Assembly (NCBI GenBank): GCA_903881535.1 | Contig: CAIRTT010000330.1 | Span: forward strand, 1-14,489 | Direction of reading: 5' to 3' | Source of the DNA: an uncultured Armatimonadota bacterium | GTDB lineage: Bacteria; Armatimonadota; Armatimonadia; Armatimonadales; Armatimonadaceae | DNA: 14,489 nucleotides | Shown: positions 1-6,985 of the stretch, piece by piece | Position numbering within the stretch: position 1 is the first letter of the stretch | Layout of the letters: every line of letters begins with the position of its first letter | Notes under the pieces: model-generated | The model's input: the letters and a program-made list of their open reading frames with translations, nothing else | The model's database searches: none | Told to the model about the DNA's origin: nothing | Made by a program: the position numbers and the translations under genes

Positions 1-2
1 AG

Positions 3-446
3 GCCGGTGCGTTTATCGGAATGCTTGCGTTCACCGCGATCAGTGAGCGGGTTGGACGGCGCCCGGCGCTGATTGGTGCCTTCATTCTGGCGTTTTTTGC
101 AATCCAAGGAACATTCCGTTATTTGGATGGCACATCCACTTCGTATATCTGGGCCTTTATCCTCGGGCTGTTCACGCTTGCACCGTTTGCTGCGTATGCG
201 GTTTACTTCCCAGAGCTCTTTCCAACACGGCTTAGAGCCACCGGAATTGGCTTCTGCTACAACTGTGCACGCATCATCGCGGCTGCTGCGCCGCTTGTGC
301 TTGGACAGCTTGCAAAGTCGATGGACACCGGTGTGCCTGGAAGTGGTTTCCGGGCAGCGGCTGGCGTCGTATCGTTCATCTATGTTGTTGGATTTGTCGG
401 TATCGCTCTCGCCCCGGAAACACGTGGAAAGCCGCTTCCTGAATGA
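3..446 (+). CDS. MFS transporter, C-terminal part (sugar/metabolite porter type)
   Basis: The frame is open from the window edge, so the N-terminal half lies upstream; 147 residues are visible. They hold the last four to five membrane segments of a 12-helix major facilitator. The cytoplasmic loop motif ERVGRRP (about residue 12 of the visible part) is the family's G-x-x-x-GRRP type loop. The stretch YFPELFPTRLRATGIGF and the closing APETRGKPLPE are typical of the sugar/metabolite:H+ symporter branch. The protein should sit in the inner membrane and import a small organic solute. Its stop codon overlaps the start of the downstream TIM-barrel enzyme (ATGA), so the two are translationally linked, and the substrate is probably one handled by that enzyme and the following esterase. 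I cannot name the substrate. Family assignment is firm. Confidence 0.9.
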   Translation, partial: AGAFIGMLAFTAISERVGRRPALIGAFILAFFAIQGTFRYLDGTSTSYIWAFILGLFTLAPFAAYAVYFPELFPTRLRATGIGFCYNCARIIAAAAPLVLGQLAKSMDTGVPGSGFRAAAGVVSFIYVVGFVGIALAPETRGKPLPE

Positions 447-1282
447 AACTGCGCGGTTTTTCCATTTGTAACGAGACATGGGGACCCAATGCTGGCTCCG
501 TTGACGCTTGGCCCCGTGTCTGCGCCGATGCCCAAGCAGCTGGCTACACAGGCATTGAGCTCGCTCCGTTTACGTTTGCAGCGGATTGCCGGGAAATCAC
601 CGCGGAAATGCGACGATGGATTGCAACCGTTGCGACCGACCACGGCTTGTCCATCACGGCACTCCACTGGCTGCTGGTGTCGCCTCCAGGCTTACATATC
701 CATACATCCGACACTGTCCTACGTGAAAAGACGACAAGTTACCTAAAGGCTCTCGCTGACCTGGCAGTCGATGTCGGTGCTCCAGTCATGGTCCTCGGGT
801 CTCCGAAAGCACGCACCCTCGAGGGTGGTGATCTTTCTGGGGCGATGCAGCGCTCGCAGGAAACACTGCTTCATGTTGCAACCCATCTGCAAGGGGCACC
901 GGTACGCCTCTGCCCTGAGGCCCTTCCCGGACCCGAAGCTGACTTTCTCCTCACACAGCAACAAGCCTTTTCGCTGGTCCAGGCCTGTGGACATCCGAAT
1001 ATCGGGATGATGCTCGATGTCAAGTCAATGTGTTCAGAGGACATTGGACCAGCGGGACTCATTGCCAAATATGGTGATGTTTGTTGTCACCTCCATGCAA
1101 ACGATGCGAACCGACGTGGCCCAGGGGATGGCACGACAGACTTCAAGGCCATTGCGGGAGCACTCGATGCAACTGATTTTGATGGATGGGTTAGTGTGGA
1201 AGTGTTTTCCTACACGCCGGATGCAATGACAATTGCTAAAAATAGCATCGGTCACTTACGGGCATGCTTTGGTCTTGCTTGA
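443..1282 (+). CDS. Sugar phosphate isomerase/epimerase-like TIM-barrel protein (xylose isomerase-like, AP_endonuc_2 fold)
   Basis: The 279-residue length is normal for the D-tagatose 3-epimerase / hydroxypyruvate isomerase / IolE-like superfamily. These are cytoplasmic (beta/alpha)8 barrels that bind one divalent metal and move a carbonyl group or invert a carbon on ketoses and inositol derivatives. Candidate metal ligands lie in the expected order: Glu159 (CPEAL), Asp192 (MLDVKS), His218 (CHLHAND) and Glu253 (VSVEVF). His75 (ALHWLL) may be a substrate contact. The segment HANDANRRGPGDGTTDF is a typical superfamily signature. The ATG overlaps the transporter stop by four bases, and the esterase follows about 25 bp after the stop, so this is the middle gene of a three-gene operon. 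The exact reaction cannot be told; an epimerase on the imported sugar is an inference. Confidence 0.85.
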   Translation: MKLRGFSICNETWGPNAGSVDAWPRVCADAQAAGYTGIELAPFTFAADCREITAEMRRWIATVATDHGLSITALHWLLVSPPGLHIHTSDTVLREKTTSYLKALADLAVDVGAPVMVLGSPKARTLEGGDLSGAMQRSQETLLHVATHLQGAPVRLCPEALPGPEADFLLTQQQAFSLVQACGHPNIGMMLDVKSMCSEDIGPAGLIAKYGDVCCHLHANDANRRGPGDGTTDFKAIAGALDATDFDGWVSVEVFSYTPDAMTIAKNSIGHLRACFGLA

Positions 1283-1296
1283 CGATTAAAAATGGT

Positions 1297-1301
1297 GGGG
1301 G
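1297..1301 (+). promoter_or_regulatory. Ribosome binding site that favours the second ATG of the esterase
   Basis: A G-rich stretch (GGTGGGGG) ends at 1301. It directly abuts the first in-frame ATG at 1302 but sits six bases before the second in-frame ATG at 1308, a normal spacing. The 1308 start is therefore preferred. Confidence 0.5.
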
Positions 1302-1307
1302 ATGGCA

Positions 1308-3038
1308 ATGGATAAACCACGTGATTTGGATACGTTTCATCTCTTTCAGAAGCCTGAACGGAAAGAGGAATGGGAAGATCGTGGGGCTGCGCTGCGGACA
1401 CGCATCCAGCTGGCGTGTGGCCTGCTTCCAGCTCGCCGCAAGTGTGCACTCAGTCCAATAGTCACATCCACATTCGAATCCGATGGCGTTCGCGTCGAAA
1501 ATATCGCCATCCAGACATTTGATGGCTTCTGGCTGTGTGGAAATGTCTATCGCCCGATAGCCGGTGGGCCGTTTCCTGCGATCGCTAACCCGCATGGCCA
1601 CTGGGCTGACGGACGGCGCACTCGCGAAGCAGATGTACCTCGTAATGCATCTGGAGAACGCCTTGCCGATGGCAAAGCGGATCTGGTCCAGCTCGGTGTA
1701 TCTCTTGCTCGACAGGGCTTTCTGGTGCTCGCCTACGACATGGTTGGCTACAACGATACCTTGCAGGCGGGGCACGGGATGGCCGGCACTACGACGGACT
1801 GGATGTGGGGTGTCAGCCTTCTCGGTCTCCAGACGTGGAATAGCATCCGTGTGCTGGATTATCTCGAGAGCCGCCCCGATGTTGACCGAAAGCGTATCGG
1901 CGTCACAGGGGCATCCGGTGGAGGCTCACAGGCCTTCGTTTTGGCTGCCATTGACAAGCGTATTCAGTGCTCCGTACCCGTCAATATGGTCTCCACCACG
2001 ATGCAGGGAGGCTGTCTCTGCGAGAATGCTCCTGGGTTGAGAGTTGAGACTGACAATGTGGAAATCGCTGCATTGTTTGCACCAAAACCGCAGTTTCTGG
2101 TTTCGTGTCTCGGAGACTGGTCCAAAACAACACCATCGGTTGAGGGACCGGCAATCCGAAATGTCTATCAGCTTTATGGGGCAGCTAAATCGATCGCCTG
2201 GGATCAGTTCCCCTACAATCATAATTACAACCGGGAAAGCCGTGAGGTGATGACGAAGTGGATGTGTCGTTGGCTGCAAGGGCGCCCTGATGCCAATGTC
2301 ACTGAGCAACCAACCGTGTTGGATCCTGAACGCTTGCGCGTCTTCACAACCAAACGAAATGTAGGCCTGCAGACCGAAAAAGCCGTGGTCAGCGCTCTCC
2401 ATACCCAAGCTGTCGATGAACGTAAGCGCTTCATTGCGCGCGGAATCCGTGGATCTCGAAAGTGGGTGGATGAAGCGACTCTCTGGCTTCAGACATCACT
2501 GGCAGTAACTCCATCAAAAGTGCACCCGGCAACATCTGGTGGGGATGTCATTATTGCGGTCGGCAACGCAGCACTTCAATCGGCACGTGCATCAGCGAAG
2601 GCTGGAACAGCTGTCATCGGCTTGGATGTTTCAGCAATCGGTGTTGGCGTGGACCCGTGGAAGGCATATCACTCAACGTACAACCGACCCATTATTGGCC
2701 AGAAAGTCGCGGCCATTGTCGATGCATGGGCGAAAGCACAGTTGACGTATCAGCGCGTTAGCTTTGTCGGCATCGGTGATGATGCCCCTCTCGTCATTCT
2801 TGCGGCGGCGGTTCTTGGAGCGCAGATCACGGGTCAGGTCAAAGCTGATTTGCAGCTGGCTGATACCTCAAGTGATGTCTACTGGGCAACCGAGCGCTAT
2901 GCACCCGGGCTACGAGCGGTCGGAGATGTACATTCGGCGGCGTTGCTGCTACGAGAGAGTGGGTTACGCATATACGGTGTTCGAGATTTGCGAAGCTGGA
3001 CGGGATGTGAGCAGCACGTTTACCAGCAATCGTTGTAA
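1308..3038 (+). CDS. Acetyl xylan esterase-like alpha/beta hydrolase with a second, degenerate hydrolase-like domain
   Basis: The protein is 576 residues from the ATG at 1308, or 578 from the ATG at 1302; numbering below uses 1302. Domain 1 (about 50-325) is an alpha/beta hydrolase. HGHW is near 98. The nucleophile elbow GASGGG holds Ser205, Asp272 lies in LGDW, and His307 lies in PYNHNYN, giving a complete Ser-Asp-His triad. GGCLCENAPGLR is characteristic of the acetyl-xylan-esterase-like group common in planctomycetes and related bacteria. The C-terminal part (about 400-578) resembles a second Rossmann-like domain (TYNRPIIGQ, then VGIGDD) and has no nucleophile Ser at the elbow position. 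No signal peptide is visible, so the enzyme is probably cytoplasmic and acts on short, imported esters. It ends the transporter-isomerase operon. Esterase function is a family-level call; the acyl group and sugar are unknown. Confidence 0.82.
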   Translation: MDKPRDLDTFHLFQKPERKEEWEDRGAALRTRIQLACGLLPARRKCALSPIVTSTFESDGVRVENIAIQTFDGFWLCGNVYRPIAGGPFPAIANPHGHWADGRRTREADVPRNASGERLADGKADLVQLGVSLARQGFLVLAYDMVGYNDTLQAGHGMAGTTTDWMWGVSLLGLQTWNSIRVLDYLESRPDVDRKRIGVTGASGGGSQAFVLAAIDKRIQCSVPVNMVSTTMQGGCLCENAPGLRVETDNVEIAALFAPKPQFLVSCLGDWSKTTPSVEGPAIRNVYQLYGAAKSIAWDQFPYNHNYNRESREVMTKWMCRWLQGRPDANVTEQPTVLDPERLRVFTTKRNVGLQTEKAVVSALHTQAVDERKRFIARGIRGSRKWVDEATLWLQTSLAVTPSKVHPATSGGDVIIAVGNAALQSARASAKAGTAVIGLDVSAIGVGVDPWKAYHSTYNRPIIGQKVAAIVDAWAKAQLTYQRVSFVGIGDDAPLVILAAAVLGAQITGQVKADLQLADTSSDVYWATERYAPGLRAVGDVHSAALLLRESGLRIYGVRDLRSWTGCEQHVYQQSL

Positions 3039-3090
3039 TCTTTGGACCTGACCCAGCGTTTGACTTGGTGTTTAGGTCTCTGAAGAAACA

Positions 3091-3120
3091 ATCCCCTGAT
3101 GCAATATGTCATCAGGGGAT
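3091..3120 (-). terminator. Rho-independent terminator between convergent transcripts
   Basis: A perfect 11-bp inverted repeat (ATCCCCTGATG / CATCAGGGGAT) encloses an 8-base loop. Read on the minus strand it follows the stop of the small Gly-rich gene by 7 bases, and is followed by the T-rich TGTTTCTTC. That makes it the likely terminator of the dprA-small gene transcript. On the plus strand the tail is less T-rich, but the hairpin lies 52 bases after the esterase stop and could partly serve that operon too. Confidence 0.8.
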
Positions 3121-3127
3121 GTGAACG

Positions 3128-3322
3128 TTACTTTCCGCGCGTTCCGCTGCGTCGCATTTGCGAGGCACCACCCGCGGGAGAACTGCCTTTTCCTGCAGCT
3201 CCGCCGCCAGAACCTTGAACAGCAGCCCCTACAGGCTTTATTCCATTGGATGCATTACGGTACTGCTCAAGGAGGCGTGCTGCTTCTCCCGAGAGTGCCG
3301 GTTTTTTCTTTTGTGTGGCCAT
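3128..3322 (-). CDS. Small basic Gly/Ala/Ser-rich protein of unknown function, downstream of dprA
   Basis: This 64-residue protein starts MATQKKKPALSGEAARLL. I do not recognise its family. The first third is Lys-rich and then predicted helical (about residues 10-22, SGEAARLLEQYR). The middle and end are Gly/Ala/Ser-rich and probably disordered (SGGGAAGKGSSPAGGAS), and the chain finishes with a basic tail (MRRSGTRGK). It has no membrane segment, signal peptide or cysteine. The start is well supported: a perfect GGAGG lies six bases before this ATG, whereas an upstream in-frame ATG at 3340 has no such site. It begins 32 bp after the dprA stop on the same strand and is followed at once by a terminator, so it is very likely a real, co-transcribed gene. 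A nucleic-acid-binding role would fit the basic tail and the dprA link, but that is speculation. Confidence 0.75.
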   Translation of the reverse strand: MATQKKKPALSGEAARLLEQYRNASNGIKPVGAAVQGSGGGAAGKGSSPAGGASQMRRSGTRGK

Positions 3323-3328
3323 TATATA

Positions 3329-3333
3329 CCTCC
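3329..3333 (-). promoter_or_regulatory. Strong ribosome binding site for the small gene
   Basis: GGAGG on the minus strand is followed by a six-base AT-only spacer (TATATA) and ATG at 3322. This decides the start of the small protein and is among the best Shine-Dalgarno matches in the window. Confidence 0.75.
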
Positions 3334-3354
3334 GATGCATTGTACCCCGGCCCG

Positions 3355-4455
3355 CTAGACCGGCTTCAATGTACCTTGATGTGTGCGAATAATCGCGCCT
3401 TTCAACTCAAGGATTGTAACCAAGGCATTTGTCTCTGACAAGGGAAATGGAGCACTATCTCCTAGGGCACTCGGGTGAATTCCATCGATGGGAATCAACT
3501 GCATCAGGCGCTGCTCAGCATCAGAGAGCGCCATTCGGGCTTGCACAATGCGTGGTTCAGAGATGTATCCCGTGTCGAACAATCCTGGGTTTTCCGGTAA
3601 CAGCTGGCGTGGATGTGTAACTAAAGTTGCGCCATCGCGGATCAGTTCATGCCCACCTTCATTGTTTCCATCATCCAATGGACCTGGAATAACGCAGGTG
3701 TCTCGCCCAAATGTGCCTGCAAACGAAGCTGTGATCAGTGCTCCAGACTTCAACCCAGCTTCGACAACAAGTGTCAGTTTTGACATCGCGGCAATCACAC
3801 GATTTCGTTCAGGAAACTTCCACGCTTTACTCTGACTGCTGGGCGCATACTCGGAGAGGAGGAGTCCTCCGCACTCCACGATGTCATCAAACAGATTTGC
3901 ATTGTCTGCTGGATAATCTCTCAGTAACCCGGTACCCATCACGGCAATCGTTGGCACGCCGGCTTCGACGGCAGCCTTATGGGAGAAGGTATCAATCCCA
4001 CTCGCGCCTCCGCTGACAATCACAATCCCGCGTTCAACCAGATATTTAGCAAAGACGAACGTCTGTCGCTCAGCATATTCACTTGCATTTCGTGTACCGA
4101 CGATGGAAATACACTGCCTGGCTGTAGCACGAATGTCTCCACGTCCAAACATAAACGCTGGCATCAGGGGAGCGTTACGAACCAGATGTGGGCGTTCATC
4201 GATGGTGGTCCATGTCACAAAAATGCCTCGGCGCCTGCAGCTTTCCAATTCGCCATCGGTCACTGGCACCGACCATGCCTCTGCCAGCCGGGCTCGTTGC
4301 GCATGGGTCATCGAGTCTTGAGGGACATCATCGTGGCTTGTGACGGTATCGAGCATTGGTACGAAGGATGAGACAAGTGGAGGGGGGAGCTCCGCCCGGC
4401 TAATACGAATAAAATTGGCAAATGTGATGGCGTTGTCGTCGACTGTTAGGTTCAT
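3355..4455 (-). CDS. dprA: DNA processing protein DprA (Smf)
   Basis: DprA binds incoming single-stranded DNA during natural transformation, protects it and loads RecA. The product is 366 residues from the ATG at 4455, a usual family length. The Rossmann-like core carries the expected motifs: VGTRNAS (119-125), SGGASGID (148-155), AVMGTGL, LLSEY, FPERNRVIAAMS (214-225), VVEA...SGALITA (230-243) and GGHELIRDGA (267-276). A C-terminal winged-helix-like domain follows (about 305-366, with ALSDAEQRLMQLIP and LELKGAIIRTHQG). The N-terminal about 85 residues are divergent and I cannot confirm a SAM domain. Starting at 4455 is preferred: GGAG lies seven bases upstream, while the next upstream ATG (4491) falls in the loop of the preceding terminator. 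The gene is followed 32 bp later by the small basic gene, probably in one transcript. It implies the organism is at least potentially transformable. Confidence 0.95.
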   Translation of the reverse strand: MNLTVDDNAITFANFIRISRAELPPPLVSSFVPMLDTVTSHDDVPQDSMTHAQRARLAEAWSVPVTDGELESCRRRGIFVTWTTIDERPHLVRNAPLMPAFMFGRGDIRATARQCISIVGTRNASEYAERQTFVFAKYLVERGIVIVSGGASGIDTFSHKAAVEAGVPTIAVMGTGLLRDYPADNANLFDDIVECGGLLLSEYAPSSQSKAWKFPERNRVIAAMSKLTLVVEAGLKSGALITASFAGTFGRDTCVIPGPLDDGNNEGGHELIRDGATLVTHPRQLLPENPGLFDTGYISEPRIVQARMALSDAEQRLMQLIPIDGIHPSALGDSAPFPLSETNALVTILELKGAIIRTHQGTLKPV

Positions 4456-4462
4456 TCTTTGG

Positions 4463-4466
4463 CTCC
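4463..4466 (-). promoter_or_regulatory. Ribosome binding site deciding the dprA start
   Basis: GGAG on the minus strand stands seven bases before the ATG at 4455, in the short gap after the upstream terminator. It supports the shorter dprA start over the in-frame ATG at 4491. Confidence 0.6.
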
Positions 4467-4472
4467 AAATGC

Positions 4473-4509
4473 AAAAAAGACGGGCTCCCATTCGGGAGTC
4501 CGCCTTTTT
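4473..4509 (-). terminator. Strong symmetrical (bidirectional-looking) terminator between the PQQ-repeat gene and dprA
   Basis: Read on the minus strand: an A-run, GGCGG, a mismatch, CTCCC, the loop GAAT, GGGAG, a mismatch, then CCGTC and six T. The A-run pairs with the T-run, so the structure would work in both directions. It lies about 30 bases after the stop of the PQQ-repeat gene and 17 bases before the dprA start, so it mainly ends the PQQ-repeat transcript. dprA must then rely on read-through or on a promoter I could not recognise. Confidence 0.85.
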
Positions 4510-4539
4510 GACTTGATTAGAATACGCTACAGTGCGTGA

Positions 4540-6324
4540 TTAGTTCCCGCGGCGACGGCCTGGAAATCCGGATGCTCCGCCTAGTGGCTTGCCAGCACCA
4601 GCTCCTGCGGAACCCGGTTTAGCTGTAGGGCGGTTTCCGCCTTTACCATCCGTTGCAGCGCCAGTACCTGGCTTGACATCGGTCTTCTTCGGTGCAACCG
4701 GTGCAGACTTCGCAGTAGGTGCAAGGTTGTTGTCAACAACGAATGACCACGTGGATGCTGTTTCATTTCCGGCATAGTCAGCGACGGTGAATGTAATCAC
4801 GTGACGACCATTTGACAACGGCGGATCAACCATTTTGCCCGTTGACTGTGTTTGGAAGTATGCCCAGCCCTTGAGCGCATCGTAGCCAACTTCAATCGCC
4901 TTGCCATCCAAGGATGCCTTCAGCGTATCAACATTAACGCCGCTTCCAAAGTCTGCGAACTTGACTGCAGCGGTAAATGGTGGCCGACCACTGATACTGG
5001 TTCCTGTACGTGGGAACTGGTCTGTCGAAACCGGTCCGGTTGTATCAGGAGCATCGGCACGGAATGCCGACAGCGTTCCGTCATTGGACACGACAAGCAA
5101 TGTGCCATCCGAGAGCGTCAGTGGTGCGACAACGGTCACATCCTTAGGCGCGGCAGATTGCGTGGTCGCATTGTCCTGACCTTGGAAGCTGCTTGCGGTA
5201 ACCGCTGGTCGGTTGCTGCTTGCTTCCATCCGGTAGTTCCACTTGACAGAACCCGATTCACGGTCGATCGCGGTCAATGTTCCGCGGCTACCCGCGGCGA
5301 AGATATAGTTTCCAGCGACGACAGGCGCCGATGAAATCGTATTTGGGATACGGGCAGGACCATCCCACTCGCCACGACCATTTGCAGCCTTGACTGCATA
5401 CAGACGGGCTCCAGAGCCTTGGTCATCGCGGCATGCAACGTAAACAGTTCCGTTGACAGATATCGGTGCGCCCATGATGTCTTCAGGGAGCTCGGTTGCC
5501 CAGCGAAGTGCTCCGCTTGCCGGGAGAAGTGCAAACAACCGGCGACCCGATGGGATGTACAGACTTCCATCTCCAAATGTAAGCGTATTCGGGTTTGCGC
5601 CGTAGGGAAGGCGATACTTCCACTTTGGAATACCCGTTGCACGCTTAATACCGTGAAGTGTGTTGTCTGCGGACTGGATGATTACCATGGTGTCGGCAAT
5701 CAGTGGAGCGGAGTTGACCGCATCGCCAGCATCGTAGTTCTTACGCCAACCTGGAGCAATCTCACCCGTTTCAGGGTTCAGAGCATAGAAGGTTCCGCTG
5801 TTGGATCCAAAGTAGAGGATGTTATCGGCGAGAATCGCACTTGAGTTGATTGGCCGACCAGTATTGAACTTGATAACTTCTTGGCCGGTGGTTGCATCGA
5901 TGACGTACATTGCGCCATCCGATGCACCGACATAGACCTTGCCATTTGCTACAGTTGGCGTTGCAGAAAAAACGTGGCTCTGCGGAAGCCCATTTTCATT
6001 TTGAGGGAAGGACCAGCGCTTCGCGCCGGTGTCCAAGTCCAATGCATACAGGAAGCCGCCTTGTGTTCCGTTGCCTTTAGTGACAAAGTATGCGGTCTTG
6101 CCAGAAACAACAGCAGCGCTGGTGTTTGCATTCTGATAGCCGCCCGTAAAGCGCCACAAGAGCGCAAGGGGAGGGGCTACCGTCTCAGACGAGACACTTG
6201 TACGCTGTGCATTACCACGGAGCTCAGGCCAGTCCGACGCAACCGCTGCCGAAACGCAGCCGAGCGCGGTAGCAGCCACTGTGCCGCCACAAACCAACTG
6301 TGCCCATCGATGGGAGATCGCCAT
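4540..6324 (-). CDS. Secreted PQQ-type beta-propeller repeat protein with C-terminal Ig-like domain and basic Gly/Pro tail
   Basis: The product is 594 residues from the ATG at 6324. A signal peptide (1-29) has a likely cut in AVA|SDW. The mature protein opens with DWPELRGNAQRTS, a typical start of PQQ-like quinoprotein/PQQ_2 proteins. At least seven propeller repeats with the x-G-x-[LFM]-Y-A-x-[DN]-x-x-[ST]-G-x-x-x-W pattern follow: GGFLYALDLDTGAKRW, GAMYVIDATTGQEV, GTFYALNPETGEI and GTLTAIDRESGSVKW, among others. Residues about 425-533 look like an Ig/fibronectin-like domain (GRHVITFTVADYAGNETASTW). The last about 61 residues are Pro/Lys/Gly-rich and end in GFPGRRRGN. No dehydrogenase catalytic region or heme site is obvious, so a structural or binding role (as in BamB-like propellers) is as likely as a quinoprotein enzyme. 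A GAAGG site eight bases upstream supports 6324 over an in-frame GTG at 6357. Confidence 0.85.
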   Translation of the reverse strand: MAISHRWAQLVCGGTVAATALGCVSAAVASDWPELRGNAQRTSVSSETVAPPLALLWRFTGGYQNANTSAAVVSGKTAYFVTKGNGTQGGFLYALDLDTGAKRWSFPQNENGLPQSHVFSATPTVANGKVYVGASDGAMYVIDATTGQEVIKFNTGRPINSSAILADNILYFGSNSGTFYALNPETGEIAPGWRKNYDAGDAVNSAPLIADTMVIIQSADNTLHGIKRATGIPKWKYRLPYGANPNTLTFGDGSLYIPSGRRLFALLPASGALRWATELPEDIMGAPISVNGTVYVACRDDQGSGARLYAVKAANGRGEWDGPARIPNTISSAPVVAGNYIFAAGSRGTLTAIDRESGSVKWNYRMEASSNRPAVTASSFQGQDNATTQSAAPKDVTVVAPLTLSDGTLLVVSNDGTLSAFRADAPDTTGPVSTDQFPRTGTSISGRPPFTAAVKFADFGSGVNVDTLKASLDGKAIEVGYDALKGWAYFQTQSTGKMVDPPLSNGRHVITFTVADYAGNETASTWSFVVDNNLAPTAKSAPVAPKKTDVKPGTGAATDGKGGNRPTAKPGSAGAGAGKPLGGASGFPGRRRGN

Positions 6325-6385
6325 ATTGGATACCTTCACGCGTTGTTGGGGCGTCACACTGTGCGCCCGGACGATGCTTGGGGCA

Positions 6386-6415
6386 AGTATACGATGGTAG
6401 TACCAACAAGGTCAA
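6386..6415 (-). promoter_or_regulatory. Sigma70-type promoter of the PQQ-repeat gene
   Basis: On the minus strand, TTGACC (6415-6410) and TATACT (6391-6386) are separated by 18 bases, close to the sigma70 consensus at both boxes. Transcription would start near 6379, giving a leader of about 55 bases before the ATG at 6324. This makes the PQQ-repeat gene a separate transcription unit from the upstream SRPBCC gene. Confidence 0.65.
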
Positions 6416-6499
6416 GCGCCTACGCAGCAATACACCGTTATACCTGATACATCATTCCTACAATTACCGACTAAATCCTTGCACCTGAATGCACATTAG

Positions 6500-6946
6500 C
6501 TACGCACAGCGCTCGGCAAGCGCCTTTGCAGTCGCATCGACATTATTCTGCATCGTCTTCAAAATAATCGCCTTAATCAGTGGGCCAACTAATGGAATTT
6601 CAAGTTTGTAATCGATTTGGCAGTCAAATCGCGTCGTATTCTCATCCACCGCCGTGAATGTCCATATACCCTCAAACTGATCGTAGTCACCCTTGAGCTG
6701 TCTAAAGGTGCACGTTCCGGCATCCAAGTCCCAAATGTCCTCTTCGGTCCATTTCACTTTGGCACCAAATTTTGGAACGATGCCGACCCAGTCACTCACC
6801 ACACGGAGACCATCATCGGAGCGTTCCAAAACGGACACCGATGAAACATCATCCATAAATTCTGGAAAAGCCTCATTGTTTTGCGCGACGGCGAGCACTT
6901 TGTCCCGGGATGCCGGGATAATCGCCGAACTTTCTACTCTTGGCAT
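6500..6946 (-). CDS. SRPBCC (START/polyketide cyclase-like) family protein
   Basis: The 148-residue length is right for a single SRPBCC helix-grip domain, the fold of polyketide cyclase/dehydrase, Coq10 and START-like lipid-binding proteins. The pattern fits throughout: an N-terminal strand with acidic and aliphatic residues (MPRVESSAIIPASRDKV), the helix VLAVAQNNEAFPEFM typical of the family, alternating strands (WTEEDIWDLDAG, FEGIWTFTAVDENTTRFDCQIDYKLEIP) and the long C-terminal helix (GPLIKAIILKTMQNNVDATAKAL). There is no signal peptide, so it is cytoplasmic. It would hold a hydrophobic ligand in its cavity; the ligand is unknown. An AGGA site seven bases before the ATG supports the start. 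It lies 39 bp after the S9 peptidase stop on the same strand and is probably co-transcribed with it. Confidence 0.85.
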   Translation of the reverse strand: MPRVESSAIIPASRDKVLAVAQNNEAFPEFMDDVSSVSVLERSDDGLRVVSDWVGIVPKFGAKVKWTEEDIWDLDAGTCTFRQLKGDYDQFEGIWTFTAVDENTTRFDCQIDYKLEIPLVGPLIKAIILKTMQNNVDATAKALAERCA

Positions 6947-6985
6947 ACATTCTTCCTGCCTTTCCTATAATCCAACACCGCAGCC

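Noticed and set aside
1236..1775. Open frame of 179 codons on the minus strand.
   Set aside because: It lies opposite two well-supported genes and their junction. The translation has no recognisable motif and is Cys/Arg/Ser-rich, as usual for antisense frames.
4456..4491. Longer dprA start at ATG 4491.
   Set aside because: That ATG is in the loop of the terminator hairpin, and the added residues show no family similarity. A GGAG site supports 4455.
6303..6314. Perfect 12-bp palindrome CCCATCGATGGG, with a similar CCATCGATGG at 3482-3491 and many CATCGATG-like words elsewhere.
   Set aside because: Both copies lie inside coding sequence, and the word is explained by frequent Asp, Gly and Ile codon pairs. 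No regular spacing or intergenic placement suggests a binding site or dispersed repeat.
6253..6324. Possible lipobox (ALGC) in the PQQ-repeat protein signal peptide, suggesting a lipoprotein.
   Set aside because: Ala is at the -3 position where Leu is expected, and a good signal peptidase I site (AVA|S) follows a few residues later. A soluble secreted form is more likely, though not proven.
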